A stretch of DNA of 64,000 bases from an uncultured Bacteroidales bacterium (GTDB taxonomy: Bacteria > Bacteroidota > Bacteroidia > Bacteroidales > Barnesiellaceae). The DNA lies in NCBI GenBank assembly GCA_949298955.1, contig CASFYQ010000002.1:186001-250000 (forward strand), written 5' to 3'. This document shows, in pieces, positions 21,559 to 28,964 of this stretch; within the stretch, counting starts at the first letter, position 1; each line of letters opens with the position of its first letter. The notes beneath the pieces are model-generated. The model was not told the DNA's origin. It did no database searches and saw nothing but the letters and a program-made list of their open reading frames with translations. The translations under genes were made by a program, and so were the position numbers.

Positions 21559-22848
21559 ATGTTATTAGCAACAAGTTCCATGTCAACGACAATCATATCG
21601 AGCATTGTTTTATTTCTGGGCGTATCGCTCCTGCTGGTAGGGATTCTGCTCATCGCCAAAAAATACCTGGTACCGTCGGGCAAGGCGGTCATCACCATCA
21701 ACGACGACAAACAAGTCGAGGTCGATACCGGCGGCAGCCTGCTCAGTGCCTTGTCCAACGAGAAGATTTTCCTCCCCTCGGCTTGCGGAGGTGGAGGCTC
21801 CTGCGGACAATGCCGGTGCCAGATACTGGAAGGCGGCGGAGAGATACTACCCACCGAACAGGTGCATTTCTCGCGCAAACAACAGATGAACCACTGGCGG
21901 CTGGGCTGCCAGGTAAAGGTAAAGAACGACATGAAAATCGTCGTACCCGAATCGGTTTTAGGTGTAAAAGAGTGGGAATGCGAGGTAATCTCGAACCGAA
22001 ATGTAGCCACTTTCATCAAAGAGTTTATTGTGGCTCTTCCTCCCGGCGAGCACATGAACTTTATCCCCGGCTCCTATGCCCAGATAAAGATTCCTACCTA
22101 CGAAATGGACTACGACAAAGATATAGACAAGAGTCTCATCGGCGACGAATATCTGCCCTCGTGGGAAAAATTCGGTCTGTTCGGGCTCAAATGCAAGAAC
22201 ACCGAGCCGACGATTCGCGCCTACTCCATGGCCAACTATCCGGCCGAGGGCGACCGCATCATGCTCACGGTGCGCATAGCCACACCCCCCTTCAAGCCGA
22301 AACCCCAAGTGGGCTTCCAGGACGTGATGCCGGGTATCGCCTCGTCGTATATCTTTACACTGAAACCGGGCGACAAGGTAATCATGAGCGGCCCCTACGG
22401 CGATTTCCACCCCATCTTCGACTCGAAACGCGAAATGATGTGGATAGGCGGCGGTGCCGGCATGGCGCCCCTGCGCTCGCAAATCATGCACATGACCAAG
22501 ACCCTGCACACGACCGACCGCAAGATGTCCTATTTCTACGGTGCCCGTGCCCTCAACGAGGTGTTCTACCTGAACGATTTCCTGGAACTGGAAAAGGAGT
22601 TCCCCAATTTCTCGTTCCACCTGGCTCTCGACCGCCCCGACCCGGCCGCCGATGCCGCCGGTGTGAAATACACCCCGGGCTTTGTACACCAGGTTATCTA
22701 CAACACCTACCTGAAAGATCACGAGGCTCCCGAAGACATCGAATACTACATGTGCGGCCCCGGCCCCATGTCGAAGGCCGTCGAAAAGATGTTGTGGGAT
22801 TTGGGTGTACCCGAAGAGAATCTCATGTACGACAATTTCGGGGGCTGA
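21559..22848 (+). CDS. nqrF: Na+-NQR subunit F
   Basis: 429-residue electron-input subunit. In order: an N-terminal transmembrane helix; a 2Fe-2S ferredoxin domain with ACGGGGSCGQCRCQ near residue 75 and the last ligand in RLGCQVKV; an FAD domain (RAYSMANYP near residue 216); and an NADH-binding domain (IGGGAGMAPLRSQ near residue 300). It oxidises NADH and feeds the pump. Last gene of the operon, followed by a strong terminator. Confidence 0.96.
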   Translation: MLLATSSMSTTIISSIVLFLGVSLLLVGILLIAKKYLVPSGKAVITINDDKQVEVDTGGSLLSALSNEKIFLPSACGGGGSCGQCRCQILEGGGEILPTEQVHFSRKQQMNHWRLGCQVKVKNDMKIVVPESVLGVKEWECEVISNRNVATFIKEFIVALPPGEHMNFIPGSYAQIKIPTYEMDYDKDIDKSLIGDEYLPSWEKFGLFGLKCKNTEPTIRAYSMANYPAEGDRIMLTVRIATPPFKPKPQVGFQDVMPGIASSYIFTLKPGDKVIMSGPYGDFHPIFDSKREMMWIGGGAGMAPLRSQIMHMTKTLHTTDRKMSYFYGARALNEVFYLNDFLELEKEFPNFSFHLALDRPDPAADAAGVKYTPGFVHQVIYNTYLKDHEAPEDIEYYMCGPGPMSKAVEKMLWDLGVPEENLMYDNFGG

Positions 22849-22880
22849 CCCTCGCCCCGGTCTTGCCGGAAACCATCACC

Positions 22881-22919
22881 CGCCGAAATGCTCGTCCCGA
22901 GCGTTTCGGCGTTTTTTTT
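22881..22919 (+). terminator. Intrinsic terminator of nqrABCDEF
   Basis: A 14-bp stem (22881-22894 and 22898-22911, one G-T pair) with a 3-nt loop, followed by eight T. It lies 32 bp after the nqrF stop. Confidence 0.93.
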
Positions 22920-23046
22920 GCCCGCCCACAAACGCAGCCCGGAAAAGCCCGGCAAAAAGACGATGGCCGAAGAGGCAACGGGAATCGGTATCGGGGAAAT
23001 AATAAACTGAAAATCGAAGAGGAGGAGAGGGAGGAAATGAGGATAA

Positions 23047-23604
23047 TCAGAAAGTGAGTGAGGCATATACCCCGAAACGGCTCCCGTCAGATACAGGCGA
23101 GATGACCAGTTGCTTGTCCCGGGCAAAAGGCCGGGTATAGATATAGGCGCTGCCGACCCCGATGAGAGCTCCGGCAGCCACATCCCACCAATCGTGCCGA
23201 CGGGCATAGGTACGTGCCCAGCCCACATAGGCGGCCACGGCATAGGCCGGCGCGCCCCACGCCCAGCCGTAACGACGTTGCACGAAAGCGGCGTTGGCAA
23301 AAGTAAGCGAGGTATGACCCGAGGGAAACGACAGGCGGTTACTATGGTCGGGCCGCTCTTTCCGCACAGCATATTTGAGCAGATAGGTGGCACCCAGCGT
23401 GGTCACGCCCGTGAAAGCGGCCTGCTTGAAGCCAGTCCAGTCTTTCATCGCCAGCATGGTCGCGGCAGTAGCCACAGGCATGGCTACAAGCAGGACATCG
23501 CTCGAAATCTTTACCGCCTCGCGACTTCTGCTCAATTCCTCGGCCTGTACCGGCAACAAGGTAATCAGCAATGCCAGAACCCCAAATACGACTCTGTTCT
23601 TCAC
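23047..23604 (-). CDS. PAP2-family membrane phosphatase, exported
   Basis: 185 residues with an N-terminal signal/anchor (VVFGVLALLITLLPVQA). All three PAP2 motifs are seen: KYAVRKERP near residue 107, PSGHTSL near 122 and ARTYARRHDWWD near 158. Members remove phosphate from lipid phosphates such as phosphatidic acid, undecaprenyl diphosphate or lipid A; the substrate here is not determined. The GTG start at 23602-23604 overlaps the dgkA stop by 4 bp, so the two are translationally coupled, which suggests a shared lipid-phosphate pathway. Confidence 0.85.
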   Translation of the reverse strand: MKNRVVFGVLALLITLLPVQAEELSRSREAVKISSDVLLVAMPVATAATMLAMKDWTGFKQAAFTGVTTLGATYLLKYAVRKERPDHSNRLSFPSGHTSLTFANAAFVQRRYGWAWGAPAYAVAAYVGWARTYARRHDWWDVAAGALIGVGSAYIYTRPFARDKQLVISPVSDGSRFGVYASLTF

Positions 23605-23981
23605 GACAGGACAACGATTAGCTTAGGAACGAATATCAACAGGCCCACAACGACCGACATCACGGCCAGGATAAGTACGGCTCCTGCCGCTAAATCCTTG
23701 GCGTGCTTGATGGCCTCGTCATACTCCGACGATACCCGGTCGCACAAGGCCTCGATGGCCGAGTTGATGCCCTCGGCCGCCAGCACGGCACCGATACACA
23801 ACGTCACGGCTGCCCATTCAAGCGTCGAAAGGCCCAACAGCCCCCCGACCACGATTACACACACAGCCACCGCACAATGTATCCATGCGTTGTGTTCCCG
23901 ACCTATCAGCCGGGCTATCCCCCGCCCCGCATACTTGAAACTGCGGGCCCGGGCTACGAGACTGAACCGTTTCTTTTCCAT
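23601..23981 (-). CDS. dgkA: Diacylglycerol kinase family protein
   Basis: 126 residues from the ATG at 23979-23981 (MEKKRFSLVARARSFKYAGR). The longer frame to 24056 adds 25 residues with no family match. Three transmembrane helices are visible, with the family motif LAAEGINSAIEALCDRV near residue 70, containing the catalytic Glu and the Asn. It phosphorylates diacylglycerol or undecaprenol at the inner membrane. It lies directly upstream of the PAP2 phosphatase and overlaps it by 4 bp, an arrangement that pairs a lipid kinase with a lipid phosphatase. Confidence 0.9.
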   Translation of the reverse strand: MEKKRFSLVARARSFKYAGRGIARLIGREHNAWIHCAVAVCVIVVGGLLGLSTLEWAAVTLCIGAVLAAEGINSAIEALCDRVSSEYDEAIKHAKDLAAGAVLILAVMSVVVGLLIFVPKLIVVLS

Positions 23982-24087
23982 GGGAAAAATTTTTTCTTCG
24001 GGAGACAAAGATACCGTTTTTGATAACAAAACACAAAATACCGACAACCGGGACACCTCGCCGCCCCCTCACCCGGGCTCTCCCATA

Positions 24088-24119
24088 TAAAAAGTGCCCC
24101 GGTTGAAAAACCGGGGCAC
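24088..24119 (-). terminator. Intrinsic terminator after rpmE
   Basis: An 11-bp GC-rich stem (24109-24119 with 24094-24104, 4-nt loop), followed on the minus strand by TTTTTA. It lies 28 bp past the rpmE stop. Confidence 0.9.
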
Positions 24120-24147
24120 AGGCACAACAATATAATTGAAACGTCAA

Positions 24148-24399
24148 TTATTTCTTGCGATTGCCATAACGGCTCATGAACTTGTCCACACGACCTGCGG
24201 TATCCACGAGTTTCTGTTTACCGGTGAAGAAGGGGTGTGAAGAACTGGTGATTTCCAGTTTTACCAAAGGATAAGTAACACCATCAATTTCAATGGTATC
24301 TTTGGCTGCTACGGTTGAACGAGTGATAAAGATTTCTTCGTTCGACATGTCTTTGAAAACTACGGGACGGTAGTTGTCAGGATGGATTCCTTTTTTCAT
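24148..24399 (-). CDS. rpmE2: 50S ribosomal protein L31 type B
   Basis: 83 residues beginning [18 protein letters not shown], with [20 protein letters not shown] in the C-terminal part. It lacks the zinc-binding cysteines of type A L31, which makes it the zinc-independent form. Such genes are induced under zinc limitation in some bacteria; in Bacteroidetes type B is often the only L31, so no regulation is claimed. A TACATTTG box on the minus strand (24474-24467) lies 68 bp upstream. A terminator follows. Confidence 0.95.
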   Translation of the reverse strand: MKKGIHPDNYRPVVFKDMSNEEIFITRSTVAAKDTIEIDGVTYPLVKLEITSSSHPFFTGKQKLVDTAGRVDKFMSRYGNRKK

Positions 24400-24517
24400 T
24401 GTTATATCGTCTTTTTAATTATTATCAAATGTTCACGTTGGTAGCGTGATTTTTCGTAATGGCTTGCAAATGTAGGGATAAGTTTCCATTTAGAAAAATA
24501 TTTGCTCCACTTTTTCC

Positions 24518-24555
24518 AAAAAAAGTCCGGCCGGCGCACAAATGCGCCGGCCGGA
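24518..24555 (-). terminator. Intrinsic terminator after the biotin carboxyltransferase gene
   Basis: A perfect 13-bp GC-rich stem (24543-24555 with 24526-24538, 4-nt loop) is followed after one base by seven T (24524-24518). It starts 19 bp after the stop of the gene at 24575. Confidence 0.93.
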
Positions 24556-24574
24556 AGCAGTTTTATGTTTCGAT

Positions 24575-26434
24575 TTATTCAAACTCAATCAACGGCTCGT
24601 TGGTGCCTACCACGTCGTTCTCCTTGACGAGGATACGTTTTACGGTACCGTTCAGAGTCGAGAGAATATCGTTTTCCATCTTCATGGCCTCATAGACCAG
24701 CAATACGTCGTCCTTCTTCACCTGGTCACCCACTTTTACCTTGATTTCGATAACTTTTCCACCCATGGGAGCATCGACGGTGGGACCGGTAATGGGCTCT
24801 ACGGGAGCAGCTTCTTCGGCAACCTCCTCTTTCACCTCTTCGGCAGCCGGTTTCTTGGCGGCATATTCGGCAGCGCGCACCCCTTTCAAATAAGTGGTAG
24901 CCACGTTGGGGAAAAGCTCGAGCAACAGGTATTCCTGCTCGTTTTCGGCCAGTTTCATGTCACCGAACTCAGGCAGAACCGGATTCTCGGGAGCTTTGTA
25001 CGAGCTGGTATCATAAGGCATCTCGACAGGAGAACCGGTAATTTTCTCACGGAAACCGGGGTCGACGGGTACCGGGGTCTTTCCATATTCGCCTTTTACC
25101 AAGGCCTTGAACTGGTTGGATACCGTCGTATATTCGGGATTTCCTTTCAACTTGTCGAGGGCGCAGCTCACAGCCTGGCTACCCACGATTTGGCTGGTGG
25201 GCGTAACCAAAGGCACCAAACCGGAATCGGAGCGAACCTTCGGAATCAGCTTCATGGCGTCGTCGAGCACGTGCTCGGCTTTGAGCTGTTTCAACTGAGC
25301 CACCATGTTGGAGTACATACCGCCGGGCACCTCGGCAGCCTTCACCAGTTCGTTGGGTTTGGGGAATCCGAAATAGTCCTCGATTGCATGACAAGCATCG
25401 AGCAGAGCGGGCTCATCGTTGCGTTTAGCTGCGTCGATAGCCGTATCGAAAAGTTTGTCGATGTGGTCGGGCAGTTTGTCGATAAGCGGGTCGAAGGCGA
25501 TGGGGAAAGCATCTTTCTTCAAGTCATAAGCGGCAAGCTCACGACGGATACCCAGCAACTCGGCACGTATCTTGCTCACGGCTGCCATGTTTACCTCCAT
25601 CTCCACGCCCATCTTCTGGCAGAAGATATAGAGCAACTCGATGGCCGGAGCTGCCGAACCACCGCCGAAATACCAGATATTGGTGTCGAGAATGTCCACT
25701 CCATGAATTACGGCCATGACCGAAGAGGCCAAACCATAGCCCGGGGTACAGTGTGTATGGAAATCGACAGGTACCTTCAAAGCCTGTTTGAGTTTAGGCA
25801 TCAGCGAAGCCACCCGTGCCGGATTTATCAAACCGGCCATATCTTTCAAAGTTACCATCTTGGCTCCCAGTTTTTCGAAGCCGAGCGCTTTCTCTACAAA
25901 GTATTCATCGGTAAAAATGGGTTTGGGCAATTTCTTGCCGAAGAGGGCCTTCACCCGGTCCATGAATGTAATCGTATAGTGCGGATCGACCGTATAGCAC
26001 ACGGCTCCATCGGAAATAGCGCCTACGGCATTTATCTTTTCGACCGACGACTTTACGTTGTTCAAGTCGTTGAGTGCATCAAATATACGCATGATTCCCA
26101 ACCCGTTAGCCACAGCCTCACGATAAAACCCGTCGAGAACCGTATCGGGATAAGGAGCATATCCAAACAAATTGCGGCCCCGAGAGAGAGCGGTCAAATA
26201 CGAAGCACCGCCAATCGCATCGCTAATGGTTTTGAGGCGAGTCCAGGGACTCTCGTTCAAGTAGCGCATGACCGAGTCGGGCACGGCTCCACCCCAAACC
26301 TCCATGGCAAAAAAGCCGGCATCTTTATAATAAGGCAATACACGGTTTATCTGCTCCTGGGTGAGACGAGTTGCGAACAAGGATTGTTGCCCATCACGAA
26401 GGGTAAGATCTCGAATTTTCAATTTTCTTGGCAT
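24575..26434 (-). CDS. Biotin-dependent carboxyltransferase (pyruvate carboxylase subunit B / oxaloacetate decarboxylase alpha type)
   Basis: 619 residues. The N-terminal HMGL-like carboxyltransferase domain has LKIRDLTLRDGQQSLFATR, the metal-binding DFHTHCTPGYGLASS near residue 223 and the active-site Lys in VTLKDMAGLINP. A conserved carboxylase domain follows, then an Ala/Glu/Pro linker and a C-terminal biotinyl domain with the biotinylated Lys in YEAMKMEND. It moves a carboxyl group between biotin and pyruvate/oxaloacetate. No OadB, OadG or biotin carboxylase gene is near, so whether it works as a decarboxylase pump subunit or in pyruvate carboxylation is open. Confidence 0.88.
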   Translation of the reverse strand: MPRKLKIRDLTLRDGQQSLFATRLTQEQINRVLPYYKDAGFFAMEVWGGAVPDSVMRYLNESPWTRLKTISDAIGGASYLTALSRGRNLFGYAPYPDTVLDGFYREAVANGLGIMRIFDALNDLNNVKSSVEKINAVGAISDGAVCYTVDPHYTITFMDRVKALFGKKLPKPIFTDEYFVEKALGFEKLGAKMVTLKDMAGLINPARVASLMPKLKQALKVPVDFHTHCTPGYGLASSVMAVIHGVDILDTNIWYFGGGSAAPAIELLYIFCQKMGVEMEVNMAAVSKIRAELLGIRRELAAYDLKKDAFPIAFDPLIDKLPDHIDKLFDTAIDAAKRNDEPALLDACHAIEDYFGFPKPNELVKAAEVPGGMYSNMVAQLKQLKAEHVLDDAMKLIPKVRSDSGLVPLVTPTSQIVGSQAVSCALDKLKGNPEYTTVSNQFKALVKGEYGKTPVPVDPGFREKITGSPVEMPYDTSSYKAPENPVLPEFGDMKLAENEQEYLLLELFPNVATTYLKGVRAAEYAAKKPAAEEVKEEVAEEAAPVEPITGPTVDAPMGGKVIEIKVKVGDQVKKDDVLLVYEAMKMENDILSTLNGTVKRILVKENDVVGTNEPLIEFE

Positions 26435-26488
26435 AGCAATCTGATTTAATAGGTGTTACATCTTTTCACATTACATGAATTAAGCATA

Positions 26489-26519
26489 CAAATATAATAT
26501 TATTTAACTTATTATCAAA
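26489..26519 (-). promoter_or_regulatory. Promoter of the carboxyltransferase gene
   Basis: On the minus strand TTTG (26519-26516) and TATATTTG (26496-26489) are 19 nt apart, a full Bacteroidetes promoter. Transcription would start near 26482, giving a leader of about 48 nt. Confidence 0.75.
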
Positions 26520-26529
26520 AGAAAAAACG

Positions 26530-26537
26530 TACTTTTG
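26530..26537 (+). promoter_or_regulatory. Possible promoter -7 box of the PHP phosphatase gene
   Basis: TACTTTTG fits TAnnTTTG and lies 31 bp before the ATG at 26569. No clear -33 box is present. It is divergent from, and close to, the carboxyltransferase promoter. Confidence 0.5.
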
Positions 26538-26568
26538 TATTCGAAATGTTTCTTCAAGACATTCCCGT

Positions 26569-27300
26569 ATGTTTAATTTTTTTCATAAGAGAGCTGCCTT
26601 CAAGCCGTTATTACCCTATACGACAGAGGTTCACTGCCACATATTACCGGGTATCGACGACGGTGCGCCCGACCCGGAGCATGCCTTGCGCCTCTTGCGC
26701 CAAATGCGGGAATGGGGTGTCGAAAAGGTAATTGCCACGCCTCATGTGACCGAAGCCTCGTTCGAAAACACCCCGCAGACCGTGGCCGACGCCTACGCCC
26801 GCCTGAGCGGCGAACCCGGCTTTTCCGAAATAGCTCTTCAAGTTTGCTACTCGGCCGAATACCGCATGGACGACAATTTTCTGAACGTCCTGCGACAAAA
26901 CGAAATCATGCCTATGCCGGGCAACCATATCCTCATCGAGAACTCGTTTTTACAGCCTTTTTGGAATATCAAGGAGCTGATTTTCGACTTGCAAATCAAG
27001 GGACTGTCGCCCATACTGGCACACCCCGAGCGATATGCCTACTACCACGACGACAGAAAAATCTATCAGGAGCTGCACGAGCAGGGTTGCGAGTTCCAGG
27101 TCAACCTGCTCTCGCTCGCCGGATACTACAACCGGCGGTCGAAAGAGGTAGCCGAGTGGCTCGCCGCAAAACAGATGATCGACTATCTGGGCAGCGACCT
27201 GCACAACAGCACCCAGGCCCTGCACCTGGACAAATACCTGTCGGGGAAAGAGTTTACCCGGCACATGAAGAATCTTCGTCTCAAAAACGACACTTTATAA
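26569..27300 (+). CDS. CpsB/YwqE-type PHP-domain tyrosine phosphatase
   Basis: 243 residues of the PHP metal-dependent phosphohydrolase fold. Metal-site motifs in order: EVHCHILPGIDDGA (residues 20-33), ATPHVT, a Glu in ILIENSF, LAHPERY near residue 152 and GSDLHNS near residue 210. Relatives dephosphorylate the tyrosine kinases that control capsule or exopolysaccharide chain length. No kinase or polysaccharide gene is next to it, so the target is not known. It is followed by the lysO pair on the same strand. Confidence 0.88.
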   Translation: MFNFFHKRAAFKPLLPYTTEVHCHILPGIDDGAPDPEHALRLLRQMREWGVEKVIATPHVTEASFENTPQTVADAYARLSGEPGFSEIALQVCYSAEYRMDDNFLNVLRQNEIMPMPGNHILIENSFLQPFWNIKELIFDLQIKGLSPILAHPERYAYYHDDRKIYQELHEQGCEFQVNLLSLAGYYNRRSKEVAEWLAAKQMIDYLGSDLHNSTQALHLDKYLSGKEFTRHMKNLRLKNDTL

Positions 27301-27324
27301 CCCTCAAAAAAACGTATCGAAGCC

Positions 27325-27600
27325 ATGTTCGGTGTCATGTTAACCATGCTGTGCGGTATCCTCGCGGGATACCTGCTGCGCCATTTCAAGTCAATCCCCG
27401 CCTTTGTGTCGAAGGTGAGCATATACATCATCTTCCTGCTGCTTTTCGTTATGGGTGTGTCGGTAGGGAGCAATCCGCAAGTGATTCATAATTTCGGGAA
27501 ACTCGGACTCCTGGGTGTCGTCATCGCTCTTGTATCGACCACGGGGAGCGTGGCTCTCTCGTGGGTGGTCTACCGCAGCCTGTTCAAACCCCACAAATAG
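27325..27600 (+). CDS. LysO-family transporter, N-terminal part as a separate gene
   Basis: 91 residues with three hydrophobic helices (MFGVMLTMLCGILAGYLLRH; VSKVSIYIIFLLLFVMGVSV; LGVVIALVSTTGSVALSWVV). It corresponds to the N-terminal third of E. coli LysO (YbjE), a lysine exporter of about 299 residues. Here the protein is encoded by two genes, this one and the next, 9 bp apart and in different frames. Both are complete with their own starts, so I treat this as a natural two-subunit form rather than a broken gene. Confidence 0.72.
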   Translation: MFGVMLTMLCGILAGYLLRHFKSIPAFVSKVSIYIIFLLLFVMGVSVGSNPQVIHNFGKLGLLGVVIALVSTTGSVALSWVVYRSLFKPHK

Positions 27601-27609
27601 CTCTGCCGC

Positions 27610-28203
27610 ATGAGAAACAGCCTCGTCATACTGCTTTGCTTCATCGTGGGGGTCGTGCTTTCCTACCAACAGGTAATCCCTCGATACGACGATTCGATAG
27701 GACTTTACATCCTCTATGCCCTCATGTTTCTCGTGGGGATAGGTATCGGCTGCGACCTGTCGTCGCTCTCGGTTCCCATCAAGAAATACCGATTCAAAAT
27801 CGTGCTCGTCCCGCTGGCTACCATCGTGGGCACCATAGCGGCCTGCGCACTGTTTGCACTCTTCTGCCCGCTCGCGCTGCGCGAGACGATAGCCATCGGG
27901 TGCGGCTTCGGATATTACAGTCTGTCGGCCATTCTGCTCAACGAACTCGCCGGAGCCGACGTCGGCACCATCGCCCTCATCTGCAACCTGAGCCGGGAGC
28001 TGATTACCTTGCTCACAATCCCGTTACTGGCGCGCTACTGCGGCAAACTGGCTCCCATCGCAGCAGCCGGAGCCACCTCGATCGACACCACGCTACCCCT
28101 CATCAGCCACACGCTGGGCGAGAAATATGTCATCATCTCGATCTTTCACGGGGTAATCGTCGACATGTCGGTGCCCACACTCATCTCGCTACTGTATCTG
28201 TGA
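27610..28203 (+). CDS. LysO-family transporter, C-terminal part as a separate gene
   Basis: 197 residues with about six hydrophobic segments. GFGYYSLSAILLNELAGADV, LICNLSRELITLLTIPLL and AAAGATSIDTTLPLISHTLG match the conserved core of the LysO/DUF340 family. The E. coli protein exports lysine and its toxic analogue; function here is inferred. It is probably cotranslated with the preceding small gene, with which it should form the complete transporter. Confidence 0.8.
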   Translation: MRNSLVILLCFIVGVVLSYQQVIPRYDDSIGLYILYALMFLVGIGIGCDLSSLSVPIKKYRFKIVLVPLATIVGTIAACALFALFCPLALRETIAIGCGFGYYSLSAILLNELAGADVGTIALICNLSRELITLLTIPLLARYCGKLAPIAAAGATSIDTTLPLISHTLGEKYVIISIFHGVIVDMSVPTLISLLYL

Positions 28204-28397
28204 CGACCATACAACAAAAAAAGCAACCCCAAAGCCAGCAAAATATCTTAATGATTTTATCCCGGACCTTTTGCGGTTGGCATTTGAAGAAATCATCGAA
28301 ATAGTTTTATAGGTTATGATTTCTCTTACTTTCATGTTACAAAGGCAATTTATAAATTATGCAAGCATAGATAGCTTTATTTGTTTCATGGTTGCTA

Positions 28398-28901
28398 CTA
28401 TTTATCGTCTTTCCTGAATGGATTGAAATCAGGGTCTTCATCTTCATCGATAATACCGTCAAGATACATATTAGTATTGGCTTCATCTTGCCAACGCTCA
28501 AACACAGCACGATCGGCCTCGTCCCACCCTTCTCGGTCTTCTGGTGTCATAGCGGCACGCTGGGCTTCGATGCGCTTGCAAACAAAGGTTTTTTCTGTCT
28601 TGTTATAAACATTTACCTTAAAGTCCTCACGAATATATTTATCATTATCACGAATAAAATAAGGTGCGCTATCCCAACTCTTTGCTCGGTGAATATTATT
28701 GTCTATCCACCGTTTAAACCCCTCCGGCACGTCCTTCACCTCGTTCACACTCTCCGTGGTGGCTTCACTACGACCGTCCCATTCCCAAAATTCTTCTTCC
28801 GTTTTGAGGATAGGAATTTTGTAACATAAATCGTTTGGATGCCAACCTGTCCAAACAAACGTTTTGGGGTATTTGCCTTTCAGTTGGTCGCAGATAAACA
28901 T
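28398..28901 (-). pseudogene. Stranded C-terminal fragment of a phage head morphogenesis (Mu gpF/SPP1 gp7-like) protein
   Basis: The 167-residue frame has the features of the C-terminal part of phage minor head proteins: CDQLKGKYPKTFVWTGWHP, then CYKIPILKTEEEFWEWD, then EVKDVPEGFKRWIDNN and SAPYFIRDNDKY. The usual Cys-Arg-Cys after the WHP motif is replaced by Asp-Leu-Cys. The N-terminal main body is missing, and no other phage gene surrounds it. Its ATG is one base past the T-rich tail of the PBP1A terminator, so the frame probably has no promoter of its own. It is more AT-rich than its neighbours. I infer a remnant of a lost prophage. Confidence 0.7.
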
Positions 28902-28940
28902 AAAAAGAAGCCGACCTCAAAAAATCGCTTTTGGGTCGGC
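28902..28940 (-). terminator. Intrinsic terminator of the PBP1A gene
   Basis: On the minus strand, arms near 28929-28940 and 28910-28922 pair with one bulged base, followed by TTCTTTTT. It lies 25 bp after the stop of the gene at 28965. Confidence 0.8.
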
Positions 28941-28964
28941 CTCAACCTTGTCTTGGCTTTATCT

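Noticed and set aside
28230-28320. Short frame that could be translated as a 24-residue tail (DFIPDLLRLAFEEIIEIV)
   Set aside because: It might be a further phage or gene remnant next to the head-protein fragment, but it is too short to assign.
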